The notes below the pieces were generated by a model, which was not told the origin of the DNA, made no database searches, and saw nothing but the letters and a program-made list of their open reading frames with translations. The translations under genes and the position numbers were made by a program. 64,000 bases of DNA from Dasypus novemcinctus (taxonomy: Eukaryota > Chordata > Mammalia > Cingulata > Dasypodidae), in assembly GCF_030445035.2 (NCBI RefSeq), contig NC_092216.1, positions 17,113,405 to 17,177,404 of the forward strand, written 5' to 3'. The number at the start of each line of letters is the position of its first letter. Within the stretch, counting starts at the first letter, position 1. Shown piece after piece: positions 48,901 to 60,059 of the stretch.

Positions 48901-49544
48901 ACCATTTGTTTTGTGATATAATCTTGTATGTAAGTAAGTCAGGCCTAGTTTCTCTAACTTATCATTCAGACTATTTGATTATTCATTAAGCATCTGTCCC
49001 AATATTCTGTCCAATGGTGATAATGGTATATTGACCTATGATTGTAGAGTCAACTACTTTTCATCTTAGTTTTCCCAATATTTGCCTCATGTATTTGGGG
49101 GTCCCTGGTTAGGTACATAAAAATTTATGATTGTTCTTTCTCCTTGGTTGAGTACACATTTCATTAGTATATATTGTCTTACTTTGTCTTTTACAGCTTT
49201 CTTACATTTAAAGTTTATTTTGTTCAATATTAATATAGATATGCCTGCATTTTTGGGTTAATATTTGTATATAATATTGTTTTCCATTTTTTTACTTGCA
49301 ATCTTCTTTTGTCCCTGATTGTAATGTTAATTTCATGTAGAAAGCATATAGATGAATCTTATTATCCTATCTATTCAGCCAATCTGTGTTTTGATTAGAG
49401 AGATTAATCCATTAACATTCATTTATATATTACTACTATAAAGGCAGTACTTAATTTAGTCATTTTTCTTTAGGGTTATGTGGGTCATAGTTTATTTTCA
49501 TTTCTATTATCCTTTTAGTTAATCTTACCCATAATCTTCCTTTA
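45991..49544 (-). pseudogene. Antisense L1 with 3' UTR and most of ORF2
   Basis: 45991-46375 is a 3' UTR type shared with 37180-37590. 46376-49544 reverses to ORF2 from C-terminus to endonuclease. Surviving minus-strand pieces are 46488-46733 (MENWIAM start), 47242-47466 with an RT box reading FADD, and 47841-48191 (RT N-terminal part). The C-to-N order along the plus strand is preserved, so this is one element with many frame lesions. Confidence 0.75.
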
Positions 49545-49690
49545 TACACTGTAGGAGCTTGAGATTATTTATGAATCCCTATAAGAGAAAGATATTGTCT
49601 GTAAACTAATCTATTCCTCTTGGTATGTTACCCTTTGATTATGTTAAATTCATTTGAGACATCTCTGGTTAGGTTACCTGTTGTGTTTGC
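49545..49690 (+). repeat. Dispersed repeat, family R, head fragment
   Basis: Shares with 50985-51130 the sequence of phrases around GATTATTTATGAATCCC, AAACTAATCTATTCCTCTTGG-like and CCTTTGATTATGTTAAATTCA. Only the first 150 bases are present. Confidence 0.5.
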
Positions 49691-50984
49691 TTTGAGGAAC
49701 ACAAACAGTTGTGAGTGAAAGGTTGGAATGATTTCACATACAAAGAGTAACCAAAACAAGAAAAAAAGGCAAGCGTAACCATACTATCACTTCCTGCAAG
49801 CTAAACCAACAAGTGTTTGAGAGATCTGTATGAAGAAAACCACTGTCAGCCTGGACTAAAGGGGACAGGGAGGAGAAGGATGGAAAGGAAAATGGCTTTC
49901 AGAGGAAAACTGGAAGCTGAGGTCTAGAATTAAGACATTTCCTTAGGCCATGAGACGACACCCCCCCCCCCCCATGTGAATGGAGAGGGTGATTTTCCCT
50001 CAAATTTTGATGACGGTAGCTGTTCCAGCCCACTCTTCACAGATTTTTTGAAGGACAGTCTACAGAGTGTTTGTTGCAGATTCCCTGGTGGTTGGGGAGA
50101 GTTAAGTCACCACCCCACTTCTCTGATGTTGCCGGGCCTAATCCCTACAGGCAGGGGATTGGGGTCACTACCCTACTGCTCTGTGGGTTATGACCTCTTA
50201 CCCATAGATTGGGAGAGTGAGGTGTCCACCCCACAGCTCTGAGCGGGTTGGACCTGTATGCCAGAGATTAGGGAGAATATTGACATCTCCTCACTCTAAT
50301 AAGGTTGTTGAGACTGTATCCTGGAAATTGGCAAAGAGTGACTATCGCCCCATATTATTGGAGGGTGATATTTGGAGCTCAGTCACCACCCAGATGCTTA
50401 ATGAGTGTGGAATAAAAATCATGGCCACTGGGCAAGCCTGTAGAAAGGGTGGGCCATCATGAGGCCCCAAGGAGTAGAAGAAACCATCATCTTATTATGA
50501 CGCTCAGATTTTGTTTTTGTCGTTACTTCTACTGTGATTTCAGATGTGCTGTCTTCTATGTTTTTAAGTCTTTCCTCTATCTGATCAAATCTGCTGTTAA
50601 GTGCTTCTAGTGTATTTTTAGTTTCTTGCATCATGCTTCTCATCATGATCGGCTCTGTTATCTTTTTATGTATGTTTACTATTTCTTCTGTAGGCCATGC
50701 AGGTTTTCAAACTGTTAGGGCTCTGGGATGCATGCTTCCTTTCCAAATTATCCTTGTGGTAAAGCAAATGTTTATTCTACATCTGTACCATATTTGTTTA
50801 TTGGAAGCATATAATTTGTCAAGCTCCACAGATCTAGAACCAGAGGTAATTAGGACCCAAGGAAAACTGTTCATGCAACTGATTTTATGTGACTTTTTAG
50901 GCAGTATTACCACTGAAATTATGTACAGATATTTGGAAAATTATAACATTTTTTGGGGATTCCCTAGGTGGAGTGTGGCAGTAG
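49691..50984 (-). pseudogene. Antisense L1 ORF1 fragment and adjacent unclassified sequence
   Basis: 50419-50646 on the minus strand encodes part of an L1 ORF1 coiled coil (QETKNTLEALNSR, EERLKNIEDSTSEI). 50647-50984 continues toward the ORF1 N-terminus and 5' side. 49691-50090 is unclassified (CCTGCAAGCTAAACC and ACCACTGTCAGCCTGG blocks suggest an L1 5' UTR, low confidence), with a C run at 49961-49974. A tandem array at 50090-50390 is listed separately. Confidence 0.55.
50090..50390. repeat. Degenerate tandem array, about 60-base units
   Basis: About five imperfect units, each with a GATTGGGGAGAGT-like start, a CACC(C)C-rich centre and a TGTATGCC/TGTATCC-like end. Starts fall near 50093, 50158, 50208, 50267 and 50326. 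Divergence between units is high, so it is old. Confidence 0.6.
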
Positions 50985-51590
50985 GAGATTATTTTTAATC
51001 CCAAAAGGAAAAATATTATGTGTATATATTAATCTTTTAATATTTCTCTGGTTGTGATATCCTTTGATTATATTAAATTCAGTTGAGGTGCACTTGATTA
51101 TATTATCTGACATAATTGCATCGAGGACCTCTTGATTCAACCACATCAGTAAGTGAGTCTGATATAAATGGACACTCACACAGACATATAGAGAAGAGAG
51201 AGCTCTGTCATTTCTGATCTGGCCATGTGACATTATGAAGAAAGTTCAAACACCTGAAGCCCTGGGGACAAATGAACAATTTTACCTGATAACTTACAAT
51301 TAACCTTGGGCAGAGAGTGGTAAAAGACATAAAGCTGAAATCAAGAAGAAGTGGAGCTGCTGAACCTGAGAGTGGAAGCCCAAAGTGGAAGACTGATACC
51401 CCTCAGAGAGCACCTGCTATCTTGCTTCAACATGTGGTGGCTGACTTTGATGAAAAAATACCTCTTATGGTACTTTCTATTGTCTTGGGGCTGTATGCTT
51501 TTACCCCAAATAAATACTCTTTTAAAAAACCAACAAATTTCTGGTACTTTGAAACAGCATTCCTTTGACTGACTAATACATACACTCTCT
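50985..51590 (+). repeat. Dispersed repeat, family R, copy 2
   Basis: Nearly complete relative of the 5812-6358 element. The head matches 49545-49690. The tail (AAATAAATACTC, then AACCAACAAATTTCTGG and GACTGACTAATACAT) matches the end of copy 1. The interior contains GGGGACAAATGAAC and a purine-rich middle. Small frames at 51317-51568 and 51341-51595 are incidental. Confidence 0.6.
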
Positions 51591-52685
51591 TCCATCCCCC
51601 TCTCTCTTGTTTTTATGTGTTTTGTTTTGTCTTGTTTTTCATCTCAACCTACAGAACTCCTTTTAGTATTTCTTGAAAAGCAGGATCATTGCTCACAATT
51701 TTTCTCAATTTCTGTACTTGTGAATATTTTCATCTCTCCCTCATTTTTGAAGGACAGTTTTTCTGGATATGGGATTCTTGTCTGGTAACTGTTTTTCTTT
51801 AAAGAGTTTAACTACATTATACCACTGCCTTCTCACCTCCATGGTTTCAAATAAGAAACCAGCACTTAATCTTATCAAAATTATGTGGGATGGATCTCTT
51901 TTCTTTTGCTGCTTTCAGTATTTTGTTTTCATCTTGAGGTTTTGACAATCTGATGAGCATGTGTCCTAGGGAAGGTCTGCTAGGATTTATTGCCTTTGGA
52001 ATTTTTCTGTGCTTCCTGAACATGAGTTGGGAAATTTTTTTATCATTATTTCCTTCAACACACCTACTGCCTCTTTTATCTTCTCTTAAGGCCTGGGATA
52101 CACATATGCATATGTTTTCATTTTGTGTTATTCAATTCCCTATGCCCCTATTGATTTTTTTCCATGATTTGTTTTTCTATCACTTCTACTATCTGTGTGA
52201 TTTCAGATGTACTATCTTCTATGCTGCCTATTCTTTCCTGTGCCTGCTCAAATCTGATGTTATGTGCTTCTAGTGTATTTTTAATTTCTTGCATTGGGGC
52301 TTTTATCATCATCAACTCTGTTATCTTTTTAAGTATGTTTACAATTTATTCTGCATGTTCCCCCCATATCTTCTTGATATCCTTTATTTTTCCTTCATTT
52401 CTTCAATTTTGTTAAGGATATTTGTTTGGACATCCATAGTTAGCGGTTCCCTGTTTTGCATCTCCTCTCTCCATTTTAGTTTGTTCCTTAGACTGGTCCA
52501 TTACTTCCTGTTTCTTAGTTTGGCTTGTCATTTTTTTCTGATGTCTAGGCATCTGTTTATATTCATGTGCTTACTCAGTTGGTTATTTTCTCTTCCTAGT
52601 CTAGGATTTTATGCCATGATATTTAGAGTGAGGAATCTATCATTGATATCCATGAAAAGACAAGTTATGACTAAATGACACCAGG
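51591..52685 (-). pseudogene. Antisense L1 ORF1 remnant
   Basis: Reverses to an old L1 ORF1: coiled-coil sequence around 52160-52330, with the same AATTTCTTGCAT and TTTAAGTATGTTTAC phrases as 50600-50690, and further 3' ORF1 sequence at 51600-52130. No intact frame. Confidence 0.6.
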
Positions 52686-52689
52686 AGCT

Positions 52690-54510
52690 TGCATTCAGAA
52701 TATAGTTACAATAGTACCATACTGAATACAATGAGGAAGAAAGAATTGATATAAAAAAAGTGAAGTGATGAGAGTTTACATAATCGAGACTTGTTTCTAT
52801 GTTGTGTAAGAATCAGACCATTGTTTTAAGAGTCAGGAAGATAGAATCCATATGTATAGAAAGAGGAGAAGTAGTTTCATTAAGCAGAGAGCTTTCATCT
52901 ACATCCTAATAAGAAATAGGCTATAAGTAGTTACAGAAAACTACTATCAAAATGCAAAGACGTATTATGCCATATATATTACAGCAAGAATTTACATTCT
53001 TATCCCAGGAGAGGAGGTCAGTATTCATAAATCCTGAATATATTTCTTAGTAAGCCTGAATACCTAAAATTGATTGTTACAGTTTCTACCATATCTACAA
53101 AGGTGGGGGGGAGGCGGCGCATGGTTCATCAATCCTAGATCCTGAATTTTTTTTCCAATACATAAACACAGATTGCTTCAACCAATGATAAAGTATATGT
53201 ATCTAAGGACAACAGAGAGTTGATAGCCAATTACCATTAAGAAATAGACCATTGACCATACATAGGATGATGTTATTTATGATGCTCCACAGGGATCCAT
53301 CATCCATATCCAAGGAAAGATAAGGTCAGTGTACATAAAGCTGTTAGAGTCAGCATAGAACCTTTAAAGAGAATAACCTTCATTGTTAGAATCAGAAAAT
53401 TAGTAAAAATCCAAGGAGAGGAGTTAGCATTCCTGAAATAATATTCTAGTATAGATTAATGTGCCTTTCTTAGCCATCAGGAGGTGAACTCCATATCAAT
53501 AGGGATAGGTGGACAGAGATTACAGACCCAAGATGCTCAATTTAAATTTTAGTAATCAGATAGTAGAAATAGATTTTGGTTGTTACATACAGAATCTATA
53601 TCCTAAAATGGTGGTCTTTCTTCCCTGAGTTGCAGAATGATAGCATCTATATCCTAAAATGGTGGTCATTGTTCCCTGAGTTAGAAGACTGACATCATTT
53701 TCTAATAGAAAATCTTGGCCACAGCCAGGATGCTATCAACCATATTAAATAAAGAGGAGTTTAACCTTCTTTAAGCCTGGACCTGGAATTCATACATGAA
53801 AGAGATATAGGATGATTTGTTCAGCTAAGAAATTAAGATCAATTCTGAGAGAAAGGGAGGGCAAGATTCAGATATCTGTTGACTAAGTTTATATCCTAGT
53901 AAGCAATGAGAGGCATGGTTATTACAGAATGGAGGTTACCATCAATACCCAGAAATTTAATAGCTCAGAGTGCATAAAGCCAATACCTTCATCAACATTC
54001 TGTTATGGACTGGAAGCTGTCATCACTATCAAAAGAGAGATGAAGTGAAATTTCACAGAACTAGAAGCATGAATCCACATCCTAGTAATAACTAGGCTAT
54101 AATTTTTACAGCTCAGAAACAAGAATCCTAACCAAAGAAATATGCAGTATTCGTAGCACACAAAAAAAATGATACAAATTCTAATAAGTAAATATTAAAA
54201 AGTAAAAGGCTAAGAATTACAGCCAGTGAGGTTCCATCTATATACAAGAGGAAAGAAAAAGTTCATATATCCAGAAAGCTAAATCTATATCATAGTAAAC
54301 ATAGTGTTATGAATGTTACAGTCATGGAGATAGTAATAACAATAATGAAAAGCCATGCTAGGATTTATAAAATGTGGGTATTGAATAAATATCCTAGTAA
54401 GAAATAAGCCATGTTCTTACTTATATCCAAAGTGAGAGCATCCGTAACTATTAAAAAAGAGAAGTCAAGGATTGCGTTCACAGACCCTAAATCCTGGTAT
54501 CTCAGGTTCA
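52690..54510. repeat. Decayed tandem repeat, about 100-base period
   Basis: A recurring block like ATATCCTAGTAAGAAATAGG followed by a TTGTTACAG block and a CCAAGGAGAGG block is seen near 52905, 53040, 53215, 53480, 53590, 53890, 54075, 54290 and 54395. Spacings are roughly one or two multiples of 95-105 bases. A fresher 55-base tandem duplication sits at 53587-53690. No open frame. Confidence 0.6.
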
Positions 54511-54905
54511 GATATTTCAAAGTCCATACTCATTTCTGATGCCAACTCAAGGTCAAGGATACCAAGACCACCCTTCCTGACACAAACTGCAAATTAAGTG
54601 GCCTTCTGGTACCAGTTGCTAGTTCAGGAGTCTCCAAGAGAAACTTAGGGTTTCATAATTTACTAGAAGGACTCACTGAACACAGTGACACCTCTTGTAT
54701 TTATGGCTATAGTTTCTGATGACAAAAGAAGGCAGCTTAATATCAACCAAAAGAAGACATATATAAGATGGCATTCATGAGAGTTCTAAGCTTGGTATTC
54801 CAGTTGTCCTCTGCTGGTGAAGTCATGACAACACTAACTTGTATCTCAATTATGTGTGATAATACACTTGCTGTAGTACTGATCAGGGAAGCTCACCTGT
54901 TCTGG
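54511..54905. repeat. Ancient LTR-like or MER-like repeat
   Basis: Unique-looking 390 bases with phrases (TTTACTAGAAGGACTCACTGAACAC, GTTGTCCTCTGCTGG, AGGGAAGCTCACCTG) that I recall from an old mammalian interspersed repeat, possibly an LTR; the name is not certain. No coding potential. Confidence 0.4.
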
Positions 54906-55714
54906 TATCCAGAGATTTTTTTAAAAATTTCATTAGAGAAGTTGTAGGTTTACAGAAAAATTCTGTAAAAAACTACAACCCTCCTATATATCCCCTATTG
55001 ATGAGGCTTTGTATTCACTTGGTACTTTTGTTAAAGTTGATGAAAGAATATTTTTGTCCTATTAATTATAGCTCACGGTTCACTAGGTGTATTTTTCCCA
55101 CATACTACTTTATTATTAACATTTTGTTTTAGTGTCATAAATTTGTTATAATTAATGAAAAGTCTTTGCTATATTTGTACTAACTGAGATCCATTTTCTA
55201 CAATAGAATCTAGAGTTATACAGCCCTATACGTTTTATCATTTAACTTTTACCCTGATAACATATATGACCTAAATTTTCCTCTTTTAACCACATTAAAG
55301 TACATAATTCTAGGTTGTTAATTATATTCACAATAATGTACTACCATTACTACCATACATTTTCAAAATTTTACAATCAACTTAAATAGAAATTCTGTAC
55401 AAATTAAGCATCACCTCCCCATTCTCTAACCACAAATCCATACCTCAGTAATCTACATTCTAGACTATATGAGTTTGCTTATTACAATTAGCTCATATCG
55501 GTGAAGTCAAACAATATTTGTCATTTTCTGTCTGCCTTATTTCACTCACCATAATGTCCTTATGGTTCATCCACATTATCACATACTTCAGTACTTCATT
55601 CCTTATGCTTGAATACTATCCCATTGTATGTATAAGCCATATTTTCTTTTATCTATCCATTTTGTGGCAATTATGAATAATACCACTATTCATACCAGTT
55701 TGCTACTATATATT
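54906..55714 (-). mobile_element. Antisense L1M-like 3' UTR
   Basis: Reversed old L1 3' UTR with the usual block order: GTAGGTTTACAGAAAAATT, TCCCATAT-type, TTGATGAAAGAA, CATTAAAGTACATAATTC, AATTTTACAATC, and TCACTCACCATAATGTCC followed by GGTTCATCCACATT. The same order is seen at 42016-43060 and 35796-36300. Confidence 0.65.
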
Positions 55715-56235
55715 TTTTATTTTAATTATATTTTTTGAAGATACATACATCACAAAAAATGTTACATTAAAAAATATGAGGTTCCCATATATCCCACACC
55801 CAATACCCCCATTCCTCACACATCAACAACCTCTTTCATCGCTGTGGTACATTCATTGCATTTGGTGAATACATTTTGGAGCACTGCTGCACTGCATGGA
55901 TAATAGTTTATGTTGTAGTTTACACTCTCACCTAGTATATTCAGTGGCTTATGGCAGGATATATAATGTCCAGCAACTATTCTTGCAATACCATTTAGAA
56001 TAACTCCAAGACCGGGAAATGCCCCCAGGTGACATCTCATCTTCCCTCTCCCTGCCTTCAGCAACTAGCATTTTCATTTTCTTCACATTAGTGTTACAAT
56101 TTCTTCCATTACTAGTCACAATATTCCTATACTAGAATACCAGTAATCCCACTCTAATCCATATTTTATTCTTCCATCCTGTGGACCCTCTGATGGTGAT
56201 GTCCACTCCATCTCTATTATGTTATTAGTACCTGC
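55715..56235 (-). mobile_element. Antisense L1 terminal-module insertion
   Basis: Reversed terminal 3' UTR module like 9755-10195: GTTACATTAAAAAATATGAGG at the start (the reversed tail), then the reversed CACTGAATATACTAGGTGAG block and the GTGGACCCT block. The minus-strand frame at 55816-56064 resembles that at 9848-10135 only because the repeat is shared. It lies between antisense old L1 sequence on both sides. Confidence 0.75.
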
Positions 56236-57310
56236 TTTCAATTCCTTTGTGTATTAGTGGATTGCCAGGTCATTTGGTAATTCTATACTTAGCTTCCTAA
56301 GAAACCTCCAAACTCTTCCATAGTAGCTGCATCATTTTAAACTGCCACCAGAAAGAAGTTCCCATATCTCCACATCGTTACCAACCCTTGTAATTTTCCT
56401 TTTTAAATAGCAGCCATTTTAGTAGGTATGAAATGGTATCTCATTGTGGTTTTGATGTGCATTTCCTAAGAGCTGTGATGCTGAGCATCTTTCTTTAAGC
56501 AATTTACATATACCATTTGAAGAAATGTCTATTCCAGTTTTTTTACCTTTTTCAAATTGGGTTTGTTTGTCTTTTTATTGTGTAAGTAAGGATTTACTTA
56601 TAGGTTATGAGCCCCTTTTTGGAAATAAGGTTTGCAAATATTTTCTAGCATTGAGTAGGTTGTCTCTTCAGTTTTGTCAGATATGACTTTGATGCAATTT
56701 AAAAAAATTTTTTGAATAGATACTACTTACCTATTTTTTTTTTCTTTTGTTGCTTGTGATTTGCATGTAAAATCTAAGGAACCATTACTTAGCACAATAT
56801 CCTGAAGATGTGTCCCTACATTTCTTGCATTTTATAGTCCTGGTTCTTGTATTTAGATCTTTGATCCATTTTGAGTTAAGTTTTAATATCGAGTGAGATA
56901 GGGTCCTCTTTAAATCTTTGCATATGGATATCCAGTTCTCCCAGAACCACTTATTAGAGGCTAGTCTTTCCCAATGGAAAAGTCTTGGCAACCTTATTAG
57001 AAATCAACTGGCCACAAATATGTGGGTCTATTTCTGAAATCCAAATTCCATTTCATTTGTCATTTTATGTCTGTATGCCAGTGTCACTCTGTTTTCACCA
57101 CTGTAGCTATAGCTTTGTAATAAGATTTAAAGTGAGGAAGTATGAGTTCTCCAACTTTGTTCTGTTTTAAGGTGTTTTTGGCTATTCAGGGACCATAAGA
57201 CTTCCAAATAACTTTGATAATTGACTTTGCCATTTTTGCAAAGTAGACTTTTGGGATTTTGACTGAGAGTGCATTGAATCTGTAAACTAAATTGAGTAGA
57301 AACCACATTG
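56236..57310 (-). pseudogene. Antisense L1 ORF2 C-terminal remnant
   Basis: Reverses to the last third of ORF2. The minus-strand frame at 56785-56991 keeps [13 protein letters not shown], the segment seen as NKWCLENWIAICR in L1-B at about 30150-30185. 56236-56480 is the terminal part of ORF2. The ERV-C LTR begins directly after. Confidence 0.75.
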
Positions 57311-57723
57311 TGTGAGCTAGGACCTGGGCTACCCCTCCTTAAATGAAACACAGCCTGAAGCAAGTAGCCACCAGTGTAAACTGGACACTTACTAATTAAA
57401 AAATAACATACCTCCCTGAGGAAAGAAAGTACAAATGTTGCTACAAACTTTAAGCCCCTCAAGGCTGTATATTGTCTTCTTGTGGTAACATTACCAAACA
57501 CCCCATTCATGCATCTTGTGTAACTTTTGCAGAATATCCATTCTCATACCCTATGGAATATCTTTATACTTAGACCCTTATATTCCCTTTCCTCTTCTTT
57601 CTTTGAGCTGCCGCTATTGAAAAGTCTTTCCTGTTTGAAAGTCCTGATAAAGCTCATCTCTAATAATTTGTCAGGAGCATTCTTTGGACTTGTGGCTGCC
57701 CAGACTCATGCCTTCTGGAGTTC
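57311..57723 (+). repeat. ERV-C 5' LTR (ERV-A family)
   Basis: Begins at TGTGTGAGC and aligns along its length with 13791-14196. It is followed without a gap by leader sequence homologous to 8581-9010. Together these show a proviral 5' end. It has no perfect AATAAA: the equivalent site reads GATAAAG near 57648. Confidence 0.65.
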
Positions 57724-58700
57724 AGTTGGAACAGCTGGTGAGCCAGCCAGCAGTGAGACCAAAGGACCACCAGCAATAGCAGGCATGAACTCTGGGAAGG
57801 GGAACCCATACAAGACATCCTGAGTTGACCTATAATGTCCCTATGGGGATACATGGCTGCCCTCCTGGACAAGTGGAAAATGCTGAGAGAATACGGGATG
57901 CCCTGAAGACTTGGGTGGTTATACGATTGTGTTGCAGCAAGTGGCAAAGCACTGCATTTAAATAAGAAAAGGTGAGACCGCCAGATAACAGAGGCCTTTA
58001 TTAGGAGTCTTGCAAGCTACCAAGGTAGAACAGATTGCACAAGCCTCTGTGTACCACCTAGAGGAGGGATTAAAGTAGCAAGAGATCTGTGCTAACACAG
58101 GCAGAGATAAAAGACTCTTTAACTGAAAGCCTATGCCACGCTAATGATCAATTAGAAACCTTAGATGGCAGATGTGTTCATTCTAGAAGCTATAGGTTGC
58201 CTCAGGTCCAAATCTAGGTGATATTAACCACTGCTGGGTGGGACTCCTAGGCATGGGATCCTATGGACTCCTCCTCACATGAGGAAAAGAGGAGGAATGT
58301 GGGAGGTGGAAAAAGATAAGTCCCCCTTGGGTGCATCCCCTAAGACAACAGAAGTGGAAGGCATTACAGGACCATCTTCTGCAGCCCTGCAGTTCTGACC
58401 TCCCAAGCAAAAATTGCATGTTACTATGAGAGGCTACACCATTGCTGAGTTAGGTGATTTAGGGCAGAAGTACAGGCAGAAATCTAGAGACTTCCTACCT
58501 AATTGGATTCTAAGGTCATGGGACCCTGGAGCAGAAGTAGTAGTATCTGAGCTGGAGATGAACAAGTTATCCCCTATTACCACTCATCATTCTCTGCATC
58601 AGCATCAACATACTGCTTCAAAAAAGGCAAAAAAGTATGGTTGCTAGTTTGATTAGTTGCTAGATGCAAAGCTGCCTGGCTAGCGAAGGAGATATAATCC
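57724..58700 (+). pseudogene. ERV-C leader and gag remnant
   Basis: 57724-58180 aligns with ERV-A 8581-9010. The frame 58414-58647 (77 residues) reads like a gag segment: GYTIAELGDLGQKYRQKSRDFLPNW, then WDPGAE and a TTHHSLHQH end. I recognise this layout from class I/III ERV gag proteins but cannot name the family. Stops surround it. Confidence 0.55.
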
Positions 58701-59404
58701 ACCCCACCCCTCTTTGGCAATGCATGGAAGTGTTACAGGATAATTTACAGCTCGGGATAAAGTAAGCTTTTTATGCTGCCAACTTCAGGGGGCCTGATGC
58801 TAAAACATTTGCCACAGGAGTGAAAGAGACTGCGCTGCATTCTGTCTCCAAACATGGACCACTGGTGTTTTAGGAATTGACATTCTCCAGAATGGTACAT
58901 TGCAGACTACCATAGCAGAATTCTGCTCCCAATGCTGAGTAATAAAAGCAGTGCTAGGGGGACAAGCTAAATGGTGCCAGTGAAGGTGCCCTCACTTTAA
59001 AGAACTGGGGCAATCAAACAACAAGATCCCTGAGGGGCACCAGGAAACTCTTGCAACAATTAAGGAATTAGGGGGGAAAGTGGGAATAATAATTACTACC
59101 CATAGTCTTTTCAATAGTCTGGTATGGCCAGTATGAAAACCTGATGGAACATGTAATCCCATATTTAGCTTAGATATTAAAGCCGCCTCATGTGCTAATC
59201 AGGAAAACTCATGTGTGGGAATGGAGGATCCCAAGCAGATTGCTCTTAAGAAGGAAAAAGGGAAAAACACAGACTCAAGCACTAATGGGGGTGGACCCTC
59301 ACTTACCCTGGGAATTGGATGTGGCCAGTTCTGATATTAGCTTTGGGTGGGGTTTCTGGCAAAGACAAATTTCTAAGCAAGTACCTGTTACATTTGGTCA
59401 CAAT
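58701..59404 (+). pseudogene. ERV-C pol remnant (protease to RNase H), cut by ERV2
   Basis: Decayed pol. Around 59115-59145 it reads FNSLVWPV, a stop, then KPDGT, the conserved start of reverse transcriptase. Around 59300-59400 it reads WELDVASSDISFGWGFWQRQ and then VPVTF, the start of an RNase H-like region. Most of RT between these is deleted. The sequence stops at about 59404, where the ERV2 LTR starts, so ERV2 inserted into ERV-C. Confidence 0.6.
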
Positions 59405-59759
59405 TGTGAAAGAGTGCGGCTGGGGCGGCTTGCACCCCGACGCTGACGGGGGGGTTTGGAGGGGTCAGCTGGCCGCAAAGGTGTCTGAGGCTGTGGCAGA
59501 CAGCCTCAGAGGGGCTCTCAGGCATGGAGGACGCGCGGCGAGGGGAGAAAGAATGCCGCGGAGACTAGGTCTGGCACGCAAGTCCGGTTTATTAAGGAAG
59601 TGCAGTGGGTTATATAGAGAATGAGGAGGGTGGGGTAGAGCAGGAGGAGTGAGGGCTACGGGGCGGCTGGGGATTGGCAGAAACTTGTGGGTGGACTTGT
59701 GGTTTTGTGCTGTTAGCTGTTGCTAGGGAAGTGGGCAGATTTCAGGTTATGATGCAACA
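59405..59759 (-). repeat. ERV2 3' LTR
   Basis: Minus-strand TGTTGCATC at 59759 directly after the polypurine tract; the other end is TTTCACA or TTTCA at 59405 or 59407. A TATATAA box is at 59611-59617 (minus) and AATAAA at 59589-59594, about 17 bases apart as in ERV1. At about 355 bases the LTR is short. Its distal end is rich in CpG. Confidence 0.8.
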
Positions 59760-59761
59760 TT

Positions 59762-59783
59762 TGCCCCTTTTTCTCTTTTTTAT
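59762..59783 (-). promoter_or_regulatory. ERV2 polypurine tract
   Basis: The minus strand reads AAAAAAGAGAAAAAGGGG, then CAAA before the LTR TG. It is a strong plus-strand primer tract in the canonical place. The 275 bases between it and the env stop hold no other feature. Confidence 0.85.
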
Positions 59784-60059
59784 TGGGGGGGGTATAGGTG
59801 AGAGGTTTGCTTGGGTGTGTACTTATGGACGTGTGCTGGCTATGTTGGCCGCTAACAGGGGGCGAGTGGCAGGTCCAAAGAGTGGCAGGCAAGCAGAACA
59901 GACCAGCTGTGCTACACGTGAGTGGTGGGCTGCGCACTTCCCCCACTAGGTGCGGCTACGCTTGCCATTCAGACTCGGGCCTGCCCCGCCCCCTGCTCCC
60001 TATTGATTGTTAAGCAGTTCTAGGGTGGCGGCAGCTGGGGAGGGGAGTGAAGTTGGCTG

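Noticed and set aside
57311..59404. Assignment of ERV-C firmly to the ERV-L family
   Set aside because: RT and RNase H phrases resemble ERV-L, but the related ERV-A appears to have a gamma-like env, which ERV-L lacks; the evidence is too decayed to decide.
59192..59624. Plus-strand frames spanning the ERV-C/ERV2 boundary
   Set aside because: They run across the junction of two elements. Only the ERV-C RNase H-like part is meaningful, and the rest is antisense LTR.
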